NCBI GenBank assembly: GCA_020636095.1
Contig: JACJYN010000012.1
Span: 1-64,000, forward strand
Origin: Lewinellaceae bacterium
GTDB taxonomy: Bacteria; Bacteroidota; Bacteroidia; Chitinophagales; Saprospiraceae
DNA: 64,000 bases
Direction: 5' to 3'
This document shows positions 43,195 to 53,333 of this stretch, piece after piece. The notes under the pieces are model-generated. The model was not told the origin of the DNA. It saw only the letters and a program-made list of their open reading frames with translations, and ran no database searches. Within the stretch, counting starts at the first letter, position 1; each line of letters opens with the position of its first letter. The position numbers and the translations under genes were made by a program.

Positions 43195-43220
43195 GTACTT
43201 TTGGCTTGGCCCAAAAGTAC
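43195..43220. repeat. Short perfect hairpin GTACTTTTGG…CCAAAAGTAC
   Basis: GTACTTTTGG (43195-43204) pairs with CCAAAAGTAC (43211-43220), followed by CAAAAA. It is in the 441-base gap between brxC and pglX (brxC stop 43547, pglX start 43105). It may weakly terminate or process the BREX transcript. Confidence 0.7.
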
Positions 43221-43248
43221 CAAAAACCCAAGGCTGTAGATTCATTTG

Positions 43249-43420
43249 GATAGCTCTAAGCTCCATTTCCTCTTCACCGCAAGCAAAGCCGTTCGCGGGA
43301 TTTCACAAGGCTTCAAGGTTATTCCAAGTAGTAGAAATAGCTTAAGAGCCGTTTCCACTCCTGAGGCTCACTTCCTGCTTGCTTGGCAGCCCTTCCGGGG
43401 AAATGGAGCTAAGAGCTATT
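43249..43420. repeat. MITE-like element between brxC and pglX
   Basis: ATAGCTCTAAGCTCCATTTCC (43250-43270) and GGAAATGGAGCTAAGAGCTAT (43399-43419) are inverted repeats with one mismatch. The 172-base element has no coding capacity. No clear target duplication was found. Confidence 0.7.
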
Positions 43421-43546
43421 AACCAAATACCTCTAAGGCCAGTCGGCAAAAACAGAGCACCCCAAACTGATGCCTTCCGTTCTGTGCGCAATTTTTTAAC
43501 GTCGGATTCCCTAATGCCGGAGCCCCAACGCCTGCCTATTGCTCAA

Positions 43547-46500
43547 CTATTTTATAATAATCGTCTTATTCCTCCTCAGCAACGCCAGCATATCCTTCCG
43601 GGCTTGGGCCAGGTATTCCTCCAGTTCCGCTTCGGAAGAGATGGTGGCTTTGACATTGGTGATGAAGTACACCTCCGGTTCGCCGACCCGGGCGCCGGAA
43701 GGGGGAGCGGGCTGGGCGGCGGCGTATTCAATGAGAGCCCGAAGCTGTTCCGCCTTGAAGTTTTGGGCGCTGAGCTTTTTGTTTCTCAGCTGGCCGATGG
43801 AATCCAGGCGGCGGATCAGCTGGATGGTGCGGTGGCGGTCGGCGTAGACCTGGGCGTCGGCGACGCCCCGTTTGGACTGCTCCGCTTCCAGCTCATCGAA
43901 GATGGCTTCGTACTGTTGGGCGACCTCCCCGATCAGTTGCTGTTTCAGTTCCTCCAGCGCCTTGCGCAGTTCGTCGTAGGCCTTGCGGATGTGGCGGTAT
44001 TCGCGACGCGGGTCTTCCATCTTCAGGAAGCGGCCGATCTTGTCGGCCTTCTCCTGGGCATCGAGGGACAGCTCCTGAAAATTCTCCCGGTTGGCCTCGT
44101 GGAACTTGCGGATGACGTCGTAATCCTTGCGGTTCTGGCTGGCGAAATCGGCCATTCCCTTGGCAGCGTCCAGCAAATCTTTTGCCGCATCCTTTCCAGT
44201 GTGGATCGCCTCGAACAGCCCTTTGGGCGCCCGGATATTGCTCCAGTTGTTCAGCAGCTTGGTAGCTTCATGGAAGCACACCCCGAAAGGGTAAGCCCCG
44301 TGGTACTCGTCTTCATAAGGCTGGTACTTCAGGCGTTCCCGTTGCAGTTCCGCAACGATGGCTTCAAAAAGCTCATTGCCGTCGGTCATGCCAGGCAGGT
44401 CGCGGTTGAACACCTCCCGGAAGCAAAACAAGGTATCGTCGATGACATCCTGGCCGATCTCCTCGCCGGAGACCACCTCGCACACCATCCGTTCCGGAGT
44501 AGAAACCGCTTTGTTAATAAAATCCACGATAGGGTAGCGCGGCTGGTTGCGGTATTTGAACTCCCGCTTTTTCTTTTTCACCAGGTGCACCAGGATATCC
44601 AGCACCGCCTCGTGCCGCCAGCCAAAGGGCGGCTTAGCGAACTCGTTGATGAGGTCGTGCACCGTCATCTGGCCGTTATAGCTGGAGATGAGGTCGTTCA
44701 CCATTAACTCGGCAGGGGAGAGGCTGTTGTTGAAGAGGTCTTTTTCCTGGGCAGCCAGGGCGGCGGAGCGCTTCAGGTCCGCCTGGTTTTTGGCGTAGCC
44801 CTCGGCGAGCATGTGGTGCTTATAGACACCGGACAAGTGCTTGTCGATGGCGTTTTTGGTGCGCTCCTCCGGCTTGCCGCCGTTCACCTGGTCGGGCTCG
44901 ATAATGCGTTGTTCAGAGATGAAGCGCGTTTCGGCGTATTTTTGTCCTAGTTGGTAGCGTATTTTTTTCTCCAGCTCGCTATTGCGGACCTTGAAGTTTT
45001 CGAGGGTCTTAACCCTTTCCCCGGCCCCTCCATCACCCTGTTTCGAAAAAAACAAGAGCGTTTTGCAGTACCATTCGAAGTCTTTGCGCAACTGGCCGTC
45101 CTTATTGAACCATTCGTTCACACAAACCGCCAGGTCCGTTTTGGCCAGGCTGAGCGCCTTTTGGGCAACCGGCGTTTTGTCGTTGAGCAGCACCAGGACA
45201 TTGAAGTCCCCATTGCGAAAAAACTCTTTGCCTTCCACCGAATAGCCCACCCGGAAATCATTCGTGCCGTAGGAAAACTTATTGCGGAGGCTGGCCATCT
45301 TCCGGAAGAACGTGTCAAACTGCTCCAGCCGGTAGTCCAGGTTCAGCGTCTGGCTTTTGATCAGGTTCTGCACATCAATTTCGTCCTCATTAAAGAAGAA
45401 GAAGCTACCCTTATCCTCGCGGATGATGCTCTCCTCGACGAGTTTGTCCAGCACCTTCTTCGCCTCTTTTTGGAGTTTCATCTTATTCTGGTCCAGTTGG
45501 TCCATCAGCAAGACGGTGAGGTTGTCGATATTGGACGGGAAGGTCTGCCGCTGGCCTTCCAGCAAGTTGGAGATCATAAACAAAGCCTTCACCACCCGCT
45601 GGGCGAAGGGGTTCTCCTGCACATAAGACAACTCCAGGGCATTCTGTATGGCCCTTGCCCCCCGCTGGGTGAGGTTGGTGTGAAACTGCTGGTTGTAGAA
45701 GGCATCGAAGGGGATAAATCCGCCCACCTCATGGTCGGCGGTCATTTTAGCCGTAAAGTGGGTGATGCCCAGCACCGAGCGCTCATTGTCCTTCACTTCT
45801 TTGATGACGAACCGGAGCTGCTGGAAAGCCTCAAAAACATGAGCGATGAGTTTGAACTGATAGGGGACGAAAGGGTACGCCAGGAAGAAATCGTCCTCAT
45901 TCTGGTATCCCTTATACAGCTCATGGGTGATCTTGAACTGGTTGAGGATGTAGTCTTCATTCTTGTGAAAGATCTTGTTGAGCACTTCCAGCCCCTGGCT
46001 GTTTTTTTCCAGCACCCTCTTTTGAGTGATATAAGCAGCGTCGTTGCTCTGGAGAGAAATACGGGTATCAAACCGCCCCAGTATCTTTCCGAATTCATCC
46101 TCCACATCTAAAGCCCCCTCGGCGCTTTGCGACACCTCATCCAATGTCTGCTGAGCCGTACAAGCAATCCACACCTGGTTGTTGCAATCCTCGCTGACCC
46201 GCTCGATGATGTTCTGAAAGTTGAGCAGCGTCTCCTTGTTGGCGCCGATATACTGAGACACCTCATCCACCAGAAACAGCAGGCGGTAATTGGGTGCTTT
46301 ATCCGCCAGAAACTTCTGGAGTTCCGGAATAAGAGTGGCGTTGATGCCGATCTTTACGCTCTCCGGGCTCGACAATTTGCCATGGAGCGAGACGGTGTCC
46401 AATTCAGGTACCAGGCGTTTGGCGATCTCCAGCACGCCCTCCAGTTCATAAGCGGCGATGTCGGCGGCATCCAGTTCCCAATTGTAATCCATTTCATCCT

Positions 46501-47077
46501 TCACCAGCCGCTTGAATTCCCCGAATTTCCCCTTTTCATCCAGGTACTTTTCAAACAGGAGCGCCAGGGGAATATCGTTGGCGTTGTACCCCCGAAACTT
46601 GTTGAACATATTGAGGAAGATCCGGGTCAGGCGTTCGCCGCTACCGTCGTCGGTTTCATCCTCCACGTTGAACATTATATTGTTTATACCTGAAGCCTGG
46701 ATCTTTTTCTTTAGCAAGGCGATATTACTGGGCGTAATATTCCAGTCGGCACCCGGGCGTGTGGCGTCGTAGCCCTCCGCTTTATTAATGAAGTGGGCGA
46801 AAGCCTCCTCCTGCGTCTCCGGGTTGAGGCAAAAATGCGCGAATTTAATGAAGTGTGACTTACCCGAACCGTAGTAGCCGTTGATCCAGATCCCGCTTTT
46901 CCCTTCTCTTTTATTGATAACTGTGTCGAGTAGCTTAAACAGTTTTTCGATCAGCTCATCGGTGAAAACATATTCCCGGATCTCCGCCTGTATCGTCTCC
47001 TTCTTTTTATCGCTGACCACTACCGCAGGGTTAATCTCCCTATCGATTTTCCGGTCGTAAATGTCGCGCAGCTTCAT
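43547..47077 (-). CDS. brxC: BrxC, BREX P-loop ATPase
   Basis: 1176 residues. N-terminus 'MKLRDIYDRKIDREINPAVV' is typical of BrxC. Walker A 'INGYYGSGKSHFIKFAH' (about residues 64-80), Walker B-like 'YRLLFLVDEVSQYIG' (about 263-277), 'QVWIACTAQQTLDE' sensor region (about 300-313). The rest is large, helical and coiled-coil-rich ('ALEELKQQLIGEVAQQYEAI' near 1050). BrxC is an essential component of type 1 BREX, thought to form a DNA-associated ATPase assembly. It follows brxB by 108 bases; pglX follows after 441 bases that contain repeats. Confidence 0.93.
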   Translation of the reverse strand: MKLRDIYDRKIDREINPAVVVSDKKKETIQAEIREYVFTDELIEKLFKLLDTVINKREGKSGIWINGYYGSGKSHFIKFAHFCLNPETQEEAFAHFINKAEGYDATRPGADWNITPSNIALLKKKIQASGINNIMFNVEDETDDGSGERLTRIFLNMFNKFRGYNANDIPLALLFEKYLDEKGKFGEFKRLVKDEMDYNWELDAADIAAYELEGVLEIAKRLVPELDTVSLHGKLSSPESVKIGINATLIPELQKFLADKAPNYRLLFLVDEVSQYIGANKETLLNFQNIIERVSEDCNNQVWIACTAQQTLDEVSQSAEGALDVEDEFGKILGRFDTRISLQSNDAAYITQKRVLEKNSQGLEVLNKIFHKNEDYILNQFKITHELYKGYQNEDDFFLAYPFVPYQFKLIAHVFEAFQQLRFVIKEVKDNERSVLGITHFTAKMTADHEVGGFIPFDAFYNQQFHTNLTQRGARAIQNALELSYVQENPFAQRVVKALFMISNLLEGQRQTFPSNIDNLTVLLMDQLDQNKMKLQKEAKKVLDKLVEESIIREDKGSFFFFNEDEIDVQNLIKSQTLNLDYRLEQFDTFFRKMASLRNKFSYGTNDFRVGYSVEGKEFFRNGDFNVLVLLNDKTPVAQKALSLAKTDLAVCVNEWFNKDGQLRKDFEWYCKTLLFFSKQGDGGAGERVKTLENFKVRNSELEKKIRYQLGQKYAETRFISEQRIIEPDQVNGGKPEERTKNAIDKHLSGVYKHHMLAEGYAKNQADLKRSAALAAQEKDLFNNSLSPAELMVNDLISSYNGQMTVHDLINEFAKPPFGWRHEAVLDILVHLVKKKKREFKYRNQPRYPIVDFINKAVSTPERMVCEVVSGEEIGQDVIDDTLFCFREVFNRDLPGMTDGNELFEAIVAELQRERLKYQPYEDEYHGAYPFGVCFHEATKLLNNWSNIRAPKGLFEAIHTGKDAAKDLLDAAKGMADFASQNRKDYDVIRKFHEANRENFQELSLDAQEKADKIGRFLKMEDPRREYRHIRKAYDELRKALEELKQQLIGEVAQQYEAIFDELEAEQSKRGVADAQVYADRHRTIQLIRRLDSIGQLRNKKLSAQNFKAEQLRALIEYAAAQPAPPSGARVGEPEVYFITNVKATISSEAELEEYLAQARKDMLALLRRNKTIIIK

Positions 47078-47185
47078 GTGTTGGGTTTTTATATCCTGCT
47101 AAATATGTCTTTGATGTCCACCAAGGAGTATTTTTTCTTGCCACAAAGACTCAAAGACACCAAGGACGCACCAAGTAAGGTGGAG

Positions 47186-47776
47186 TCATTGGTTAATCAA
47201 CTTGATAGCCCGGTACAAATTCTCGTCATCCAGCAATCCGAAGAGGTGGTAATAATCCGTTGCCTTTCCCGGATAGAACAAGATGAGCTTATAGCCGGAG
47301 ATATACTTTTCGAAGTTGTTCATGAACTTACTAGCGCGCAGGTAGGGGTAGATAGCCCCAAACCCTTTCACGAACACATAAGCCACTTCCGCCTCCCCCG
47401 CCTGTGTAAAGTGTTCCTTTATTTTTTCGTGCAGCCAGGAAAAAAAGCGATCATCGTTGGCCATTTGCTTGAGGGACCGCTCCACCCGATCCGGCTTTTG
47501 GGCCTCCTGCTCCAGGAACAGTTCGTACTTAGACGCCTTTCCGAACTTTTGCGTTTTCAAGAAAGCCAGGAACTCCTGGAAAATATCCATGACCATTACC
47601 TCCAGGTAATTGGTGGGCCGGTGCAGCCTGTCCTTGATGTTCATGACCTCCTGGTCCACCTCGTACTCCTGCTCCGGGCCGTACACATACATATAAGCCG
47701 GAAAGAACAAGTTGCCCGTCAGGTGGTCCTGAAAATCCTTATCCGCCAGTTGGTTGTACAATTCCGTAATGGTCAT
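47186..47776 (-). CDS. brxB: BrxB (DUF1788)
   Basis: 196 residues with the DUF1788 pattern: 'HRPTNYLEVMVMDIFQEFLA' (about 52-71), 'VAYVFVKGFGAIYPYLRASK' (about 131-150), and 'KLILFYPGKATDYYHLFGLL' (about 162-181). BrxB is a conserved small BREX component required for defence in tested systems; its biochemical activity is not settled. It begins 9 bases after the brxA stop, so the two are co-transcribed. The ATG at 47776 is the only sensible start. Confidence 0.9.
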   Translation of the reverse strand: MTITELYNQLADKDFQDHLTGNLFFPAYMYVYGPEQEYEVDQEVMNIKDRLHRPTNYLEVMVMDIFQEFLAFLKTQKFGKASKYELFLEQEAQKPDRVERSLKQMANDDRFFSWLHEKIKEHFTQAGEAEVAYVFVKGFGAIYPYLRASKFMNNFEKYISGYKLILFYPGKATDYYHLFGLLDDENLYRAIKLINQ

Positions 47777-47785
47777 TCCGAGCGC

Positions 47786-48388
47786 TTAAATTTGGTCTTT
47801 ATGGAAAAAGCAGGCTTCAATGAACCAGCCCTCGCCAATCCGATGGAAGTAACTCCAAAAATCCGTTTCAATATCAGCAGGCCTTACCAGGTTCCCCTCC
47901 CTCAACAAACCTGCTTCTCCCAGTATACGGATATAATTAGTAATGGTTTTCCTTTTTGTCCCCTCTGACCAGCCGTCCACCTTCAGGTCGAAAGAAGCGA
48001 TCTCATCCAACCGCATCTGCAAGTCGAAAGCATCCAGGCTCACCGCTCCGGACCTCCACTTCTTGAGGGCTACCTCCACCTGGTAATCCATCATCAGGGC
48101 GTACGTTTTCAAGCAGAGGAAAAAGAGGCCGAGCCTTTGTTCCGCTTCCTTCCAGCCAAAGAAGCGTTCCCAGAACCCCTCCGGCGCAGCCTCATACCGC
48201 TTCCGGACCTCCTGAACCACCCGTTTTCTCGACGCCTGCATTTTGATGCTCAGGTACTTGTTCTCTTCCACCTCCTTTCCAATCCGCTCTTCAAAATCGG
48301 GGGACCGGAGCAATTCCTCCATCCGCAGGTGTTCGGGATATAGGAGGGCGGCGGCGGTGAAGGAGGCGGAGTATTTGGATTTGGACAT
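47786..48388 (-). CDS. brxA: BrxA (DUF1819), first gene of the BREX locus
   Basis: 200 residues. 'YSASFTAAALLYPEHLRMEE' near the start and 'FFGWKEAEQRLGLFFLCLKT' (about 75-94) fit the BrxA/DUF1819 family, a helical winged-helix-like DNA-binding protein. Its C-terminal winged helix region ('RKTITNYIRILGEAGLL', about 145-161) supports DNA binding. It opens the minus-strand BREX operon brxA-brxB-brxC-pglX; 89 bases separate it from the stop of the upstream helicase gene. Confidence 0.9.
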   Translation of the reverse strand: MSKSKYSASFTAAALLYPEHLRMEELLRSPDFEERIGKEVEENKYLSIKMQASRKRVVQEVRKRYEAAPEGFWERFFGWKEAEQRLGLFFLCLKTYALMMDYQVEVALKKWRSGAVSLDAFDLQMRLDEIASFDLKVDGWSEGTKRKTITNYIRILGEAGLLREGNLVRPADIETDFWSYFHRIGEGWFIEACFFHKDQI

Positions 48389-48434
48389 GAATCAGCTTCA
48401 AAAATTTTCCTTTCAAAATGCCGGATGAAAGTAT

Positions 48435-48442
48435 CAAAAATA
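48435..48442 (-). promoter_or_regulatory. Possible -7 element (TATTTTTG) upstream of brxA
   Basis: On the minus strand, TATTTTTG matches the Bacteroidota -7 consensus TAnnTTTG, 47 bases before brxA. TTTG boxes lie upstream (at GCTTTG and GATTTTGG), but none is at the ideal 19-base spacing. A weak candidate. Confidence 0.3.
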
Positions 48443-48477
48443 TATAACAAAGCATAAGCATGCTACCAAAATCCGCA

Positions 48478-51400
48478 TTACTTTTCGAGCAAGGCAATGT
48501 ACTTTTGCTGGAGCTGAGACAGCTCGCGCCATAGTTGGCTATTCTCTTCCAGCAAGCTTTTATCCTTTTCGTTCCTGGATGGCTCATGAGGAGAACCGTT
48601 TAACTCCTGAACCTGGCGCGCCAGAGATTCCTGCTGCTGCATTACCTGTAGCAGCATTTCCTCCAATTTACTGATGCGGCCGATCAAGTTTGGATCCCTT
48701 ACAATTTCTACTTCTGGTTGAGGTTCTGCTGGTTCTGTACCATTTTCCTGTAAAGGCATGTCCACTTTGACGGGATGGGCATCGAGCGGTGATTGTTGTT
48801 TCTCCTCAACTTCTTCTTCTTCTTCTTCTTCTTCTTCAATTTGATCCGATCCCTTTTCTCCATTCTCCACTATCCCATTCGATTCTACCTCTAGGGGAGT
48901 CTCAAAGATCGATTCGCCAGTCTCCACAGCTTGTTCCGGTTGGCCCGCCTGAACTGCAGAAAGTTCTTGATTGTCTGTATTCTCGGAAAAAAGAGGCTGT
49001 TTCTCTTCACCAATGGTTTCTCCCGTTGCAGCATTTTCCATTGCCTCGGTATCCGCTGTAATATCAATAGCCGGCGTATTCCCGGATTCCGTAAGCGTAT
49101 AATAATCAGGCAGGAATGGCAACCTGTCAATTTCCTTCAGGTCAAAGGTATATTCAGAAGCGATGGCAACCCCTTTTCTCTTAAGGGACGCAAGGTTATC
49201 CAGGAGCAGGTCTGTTAATGTTTTTTTTAACTCTGGTTTCAGGCTATCCACCTTCTGGTTAGAAGGTTGCTTCCAATCCATCAAGGCTCGTTTCAGTTGG
49301 ATTTTCATCCAGCGGTTCAATAGGATCAGGCTGGTGTCCTGATCCAATTCAGGGTCAAGCAACAAGAAGCCTTTGTGGCCATCGAAAAGTTTAACCGCCT
49401 CAATGTGTTTACTATGGGTTCGTTCGATAGCACAAGCCCACTCGATGGCAGAAACATCCACCCTATCTGATAATGCCTGGCGGGCTAATGCGCGAACCAA
49501 TAGATAAGCCTCATTAGAAGACAGTTTTTCCCGGGAAGGCTGTGAGCGAGCGGCAGCTTTTGTAAAAAGCCTTGCTGCTTCAACCACATTCGAAGAAGCG
49601 AATGACTCATCCGCTAATTTTTTTAATTTATGTTCCTTGCCAGGCTTGTAATTTTTAAGCGGTATTGACTTGACAAGCTTTCCTGCAACTTTCTCCAAAA
49701 AATCGGCAGACAAGATTGCCGAACGATTCCTGGAATCCTTATCTGCAAGCTCAATAACAGTTGACAATAGCAATACCATTTTGGCAATCGGTTCATTTTT
49801 TGCCAAAACCAGGTCCAGGAAATGCGGCCAAAGCTCCCGGTCGCTATAGGCCAGGCCCACTGCCTCTGTAATTCTGCCAGACTTATTCAATGCTTTAAGA
49901 ACGATCTTTTTCTCCGGTATTTCAGCAAATTGATCTTTGGCGTTAAGGAATTCATTTACCACCTCCTCCGTCTTGCCCAGCTCATTGAAGTAAATGACTC
50001 GTTCGACGGGGTTAATGGTAGAGTATAATTTGGCTTGGTAATAGTACACGTGGCCATAGTCATCCGAAAGTTCCCAACAAGCGACAGCTCGGCTATACTG
50101 TTCTGCTTTAAGGTGGAGATGAGCTAAGGCATCTAAAAATGAATTATCGGGCAGTTCAAAGGTATCTAATTTTTCAGCCAGGACTTTAGCCTCATCTGTT
50201 GATAATTCACCGGCCCAACTCAGAACAAGGGCTGAAAGTTTGGTGATGAAATCCTCACGCCAGATGATTTTCCCTTTGCACTCCGGTTCATCCAATGCGG
50301 TAAGGATAGTTTTTCCATAATCGGCCACAGGTTGCGTATCCACAAGAGAGCCGGACATGATGCTGGCAATGTAACTTCGCACAATTGGTTTCCGCCCTGT
50401 TTCGGCCTTATGTAGAGCAAGCAATTCCTGCCAATATTGACCAATCCAGTAACAAGTGCTGGCGTCTTCCGTATAGCCGATTTCCTTAAATTTATCACCA
50501 GCTTCTCTATAATTCTGGCCAAACTGAAGCGCCTTTGCCTGACAAAAAATAACATCATGCTCATATTTGGGGCCCAATTGAGAATAAGCTTTCGCTGCGT
50601 CCAGTAGTTTATCAGAATCTTCGTAAGCCAGGCCATTAGCCCGGTCTTCTTCTGCGATTTTCAGCACATTCATTTTATCCGTATTGTGCAGGGTTTCCAG
50701 GTTTCCATGCTCAATGAACCTGGAAGCTATGACCCCTTGCCATTTAGGGTCCTTGATCTTTGTTTCGCTCAAAGCACGGAGCACCTCCCAGAAATTTTCA
50801 ATACCTTTCCGAGTGTCCAGGATGAAGCATTCTTCCTGTGCCCTCGTAACCGCTACATAAAGCTTATTAAAGAAAAATGCAATTTTGAATTGTTGTCCGG
50901 AGCTAAGGCTGTCAAATGTCTTTTCTCCATCGAGGATTTGCTGCAGCAGGTTTGGCGAAAACTCTTCAATGAATTGCTCGCCAAAGTTATAAATGGCAAC
51001 ACTCGGGTACTCAGAACCTTTTGAACGGGCAGCACTCTTGACGATAAAAGAAGGTTCCAGCCATCCGTCGGCCTCCACCAGGGCCTCTTCCTCCCCATCA
51101 TTACAGCCCAGGATAAAAACGACACCTGCGCCCAACTTTTCCTTAAGCACCCTTTCATCTTTTTTTGTACAAAAGATCATGGGCGTAGGGGCGTTACCTA
51201 ACCGTTTAGCCTCCTGTGGATACCGCAGGTCAGTAGTTTTCAGAAAAAACCGTCGGAAATACTGGATCGCGTTAGCGAAATCGACAATCTTTTTACTAGA
51301 GCGATAATTGTAAAAAAGATCGGCAATTAGCTCCTTACTGAAAGAAAAGTTGAGCTCGTCGGACAATTCCTTATCGAACAGCCGTTTGAGTTTTTCTAAA

Positions 51401-53178
51401 CTAAACCCGGTAGGGTTAACCGTTTGAAACGGGTCGCCGGCGAAGGTGATCGGAATTTGATCCAGTGTTGCCTGGTTGTAATCCGTAAACCGGGAAAGGC
51501 GAATGAGCAGTTGCAACTCCACGCGAGTGAAATCCTGAGCCTCATCGCATAGAATGGCCGTATATTTTTGGTATTCGGGGATAGAATCATAGGACTGTAA
51601 AATATCCCTTACCAGGTCGAGTTGATCCCAGTACCCTTTTTCGCGAAGCTTTTTGTAGAAGGGCTTCCAAATCTCATTAAATACCCCTTCATACGTTTCT
51701 CTGTCCACCCCATTTTTATCTTTTGAGTAAAGGTTCTCGAAATCCTCTGGAGTAAACTCCTCCACAGTAGCATCCTGCCCTTTGATAAACGAATAGATGA
51801 TGAACCAGGCTATTTCCGCTGGATATCGTTTAACTGTATGAGTGGGGATTCGCCCATTTTCGTAAAGGGTCTTAAATTTAGCAAAATTTACATATTTATT
51901 TTTGGGGTATAAATTTTGATCCTCCACCAGATTTTCCAGAAGAAATCTGCGGAAAGGATAGAAAAATCGATTGATGTCCAGTGAATCCAGTTCGGCGCCC
52001 TGATAATGCGAGTTACTCTGTAATTTACTTCTGGTGTCATAAAGCGCTTTCTTCAACAATTCTTCATTTTCTGTCAGAAAAATGATGTTTCCCTCAAAGT
52101 CGTAAACGCTTCGGCGGAACAAAATCTCTGCAAAAAGATAGTAGAGCATTTCCGATTTACCGCTTCCTGCTTGCCCGTTGATAAATTTGGGGAAGCTGTA
52201 ATTTTTAAGCAGCTTAAGTTGTTCAGGCGAAAGGGCCAGGTTGGATTTGTTGCTGTGCGTCTGAATCTCCTTCCATTCTTTGCGCTTTCCGGTAAGGCTA
52301 ACGATGCTCGACGGATAAGCGCGAACTGCACCCTTACTCAGTTTTTCAATGGAGTATTCTCCTCCTTTTATTCCTTGTAGCGGTTCATATTGTAAAGCCG
52401 CCTGTACTTTTTTGGTTTTTTTCTCTGGCGTTTCTCCGGTAGTTATCCCGCCATTGTGTAAAAGGAAAATCCGTTCATCCTTTTCATCCAGGCATTCTTC
52501 GTATATCAGGTAAACTTCCTCATAATAAGCAATCTTTAAATTTCTATCGTTTGCTATTTCTTCGACTATTTCGTACTCAATTCCTCCCTCATCTTCCTTA
52601 TAAATAGCTTGCAGCAAACGAAAAAAATCACTGGCATAGTCCTGCATATAATCACTGGAAAATGTCATCCAGTCCTGAGTTTCGTAAATGCTAAACTCAG
52701 GATTGATACTAAATCCATCCTCTAGAAACCAATCTGTTATGTCTTTAGGAGGAGGAGGTAACACCTCCTTCTTCCGGCTAATAGTAGAGAGATAACTGTC
52801 CTCAGCTTGCCTTAATTCTTCCTGATCCAAAGGGTATTCCTCTTTATACGATCCGGATTCAATATGAGGCAGTACATTATTTCGCCACCGAGGTTCGTAA
52901 CGGTTTTGTGAAATGTATTCTCTTAATAAATATATGGTATGTTCCTGTTCATTAGACTGAAACTTATGCTCTTGTATGATCACACGCATATTGGTTCCCT
53001 GGCCCGTGAACCGTTGAATGAAAATTCCAGCACGATCATAGACTCTTAGGGTTGCACTAGGAACTAATTTTTTTCGGCCTCTTAGCGTATTCAACCTTTT
53101 GTGGACAATTTGGCTAACAGAAGGATCCTCTTTAGAGAAAGCATCTTGAAACTGAGCGCATTCAAAAATAAAGGGCAT
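48478..53178 (-). CDS. Giant SF1 (UvrD/Rep-type) helicase-like protein with repeat and coiled-coil tail
   Basis: 1566 residues from ATG at 53178 (MPFIFECAQF); the ORF opens 13 codons earlier. Walker A 'FINGQAGSGKSEMLYYL' (about 333-349), motif II 'AILCDEAQDFTRVEL' (about 542-556), motif III-like 'FAGDPFQTVNPTGF' (about 583-596), motif IV-like 'LFYNYRSSKKIVDFAN' (about 625-640), motif VI 'LYVAVTRAQEECFIL' (about 777-791). After the helicase come TPR-like helical pairs ('DSDKLLDAAKAYSQLG'), then an acidic low-complexity linker with a run of nine or so Glu from a CTT/GAA microsatellite (48811-48838), and a C-terminal coiled coil. The layout resembles eukaryotic TRANK1-type proteins. It lies 89 bases upstream of brxA on the same strand and could be co-transcribed with BREX. 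Role unknown. Confidence 0.72.
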   Translation of the reverse strand: MPFIFECAQFQDAFSKEDPSVSQIVHKRLNTLRGRKKLVPSATLRVYDRAGIFIQRFTGQGTNMRVIIQEHKFQSNEQEHTIYLLREYISQNRYEPRWRNNVLPHIESGSYKEEYPLDQEELRQAEDSYLSTISRKKEVLPPPPKDITDWFLEDGFSINPEFSIYETQDWMTFSSDYMQDYASDFFRLLQAIYKEDEGGIEYEIVEEIANDRNLKIAYYEEVYLIYEECLDEKDERIFLLHNGGITTGETPEKKTKKVQAALQYEPLQGIKGGEYSIEKLSKGAVRAYPSSIVSLTGKRKEWKEIQTHSNKSNLALSPEQLKLLKNYSFPKFINGQAGSGKSEMLYYLFAEILFRRSVYDFEGNIIFLTENEELLKKALYDTRSKLQSNSHYQGAELDSLDINRFFYPFRRFLLENLVEDQNLYPKNKYVNFAKFKTLYENGRIPTHTVKRYPAEIAWFIIYSFIKGQDATVEEFTPEDFENLYSKDKNGVDRETYEGVFNEIWKPFYKKLREKGYWDQLDLVRDILQSYDSIPEYQKYTAILCDEAQDFTRVELQLLIRLSRFTDYNQATLDQIPITFAGDPFQTVNPTGFSLEKLKRLFDKELSDELNFSFSKELIADLFYNYRSSKKIVDFANAIQYFRRFFLKTTDLRYPQEAKRLGNAPTPMIFCTKKDERVLKEKLGAGVVFILGCNDGEEEALVEADGWLEPSFIVKSAARSKGSEYPSVAIYNFGEQFIEEFSPNLLQQILDGEKTFDSLSSGQQFKIAFFFNKLYVAVTRAQEECFILDTRKGIENFWEVLRALSETKIKDPKWQGVIASRFIEHGNLETLHNTDKMNVLKIAEEDRANGLAYEDSDKLLDAAKAYSQLGPKYEHDVIFCQAKALQFGQNYREAGDKFKEIGYTEDASTCYWIGQYWQELLALHKAETGRKPIVRSYIASIMSGSLVDTQPVADYGKTILTALDEPECKGKIIWREDFITKLSALVLSWAGELSTDEAKVLAEKLDTFELPDNSFLDALAHLHLKAEQYSRAVACWELSDDYGHVYYYQAKLYSTINPVERVIYFNELGKTEEVVNEFLNAKDQFAEIPEKKIVLKALNKSGRITEAVGLAYSDRELWPHFLDLVLAKNEPIAKMVLLLSTVIELADKDSRNRSAILSADFLEKVAGKLVKSIPLKNYKPGKEHKLKKLADESFASSNVVEAARLFTKAAARSQPSREKLSSNEAYLLVRALARQALSDRVDVSAIEWACAIERTHSKHIEAVKLFDGHKGFLLLDPELDQDTSLILLNRWMKIQLKRALMDWKQPSNQKVDSLKPELKKTLTDLLLDNLASLKRKGVAIASEYTFDLKEIDRLPFLPDYYTLTESGNTPAIDITADTEAMENAATGETIGEEKQPLFSENTDNQELSAVQAGQPEQAVETGESIFETPLEVESNGIVENGEKGSDQIEEEEEEEEEVEEKQQSPLDAHPVKVDMPLQENGTEPAEPQPEVEIVRDPNLIGRISKLEEMLLQVMQQQESLARQVQELNGSPHEPSRNEKDKSLLEENSQLWRELSQLQQKYIALLEK

Positions 53179-53333
53179 GAGTATGGAGATTTTATTTGAT
53201 CTATGGTGGTAGACCACGTATTTAGAAATAAATTAGCTCCAATTGGGTGTAGTCCTTTCTACGAGAGGAAGCCCTGATTGGTTACTGCCAAAATGGAATA
53301 ATTTTGGCAAGTATCAAACTGATGTTTGAGTGG

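Noticed and set aside
43379..44707. 442-codon plus-strand ORF
   Set aside because: It is antisense to brxC, whose motifs and family match are clear; its composition is that of a shadow frame.
44951..46111. 386-codon plus-strand ORF
   Set aside because: Also antisense to brxC, with no recognisable motif.
48811..48838. CTT/GAA microsatellite as phase-variation switch
   Set aside because: Trinucleotide units keep the frame, so only the length of a Glu run would vary.
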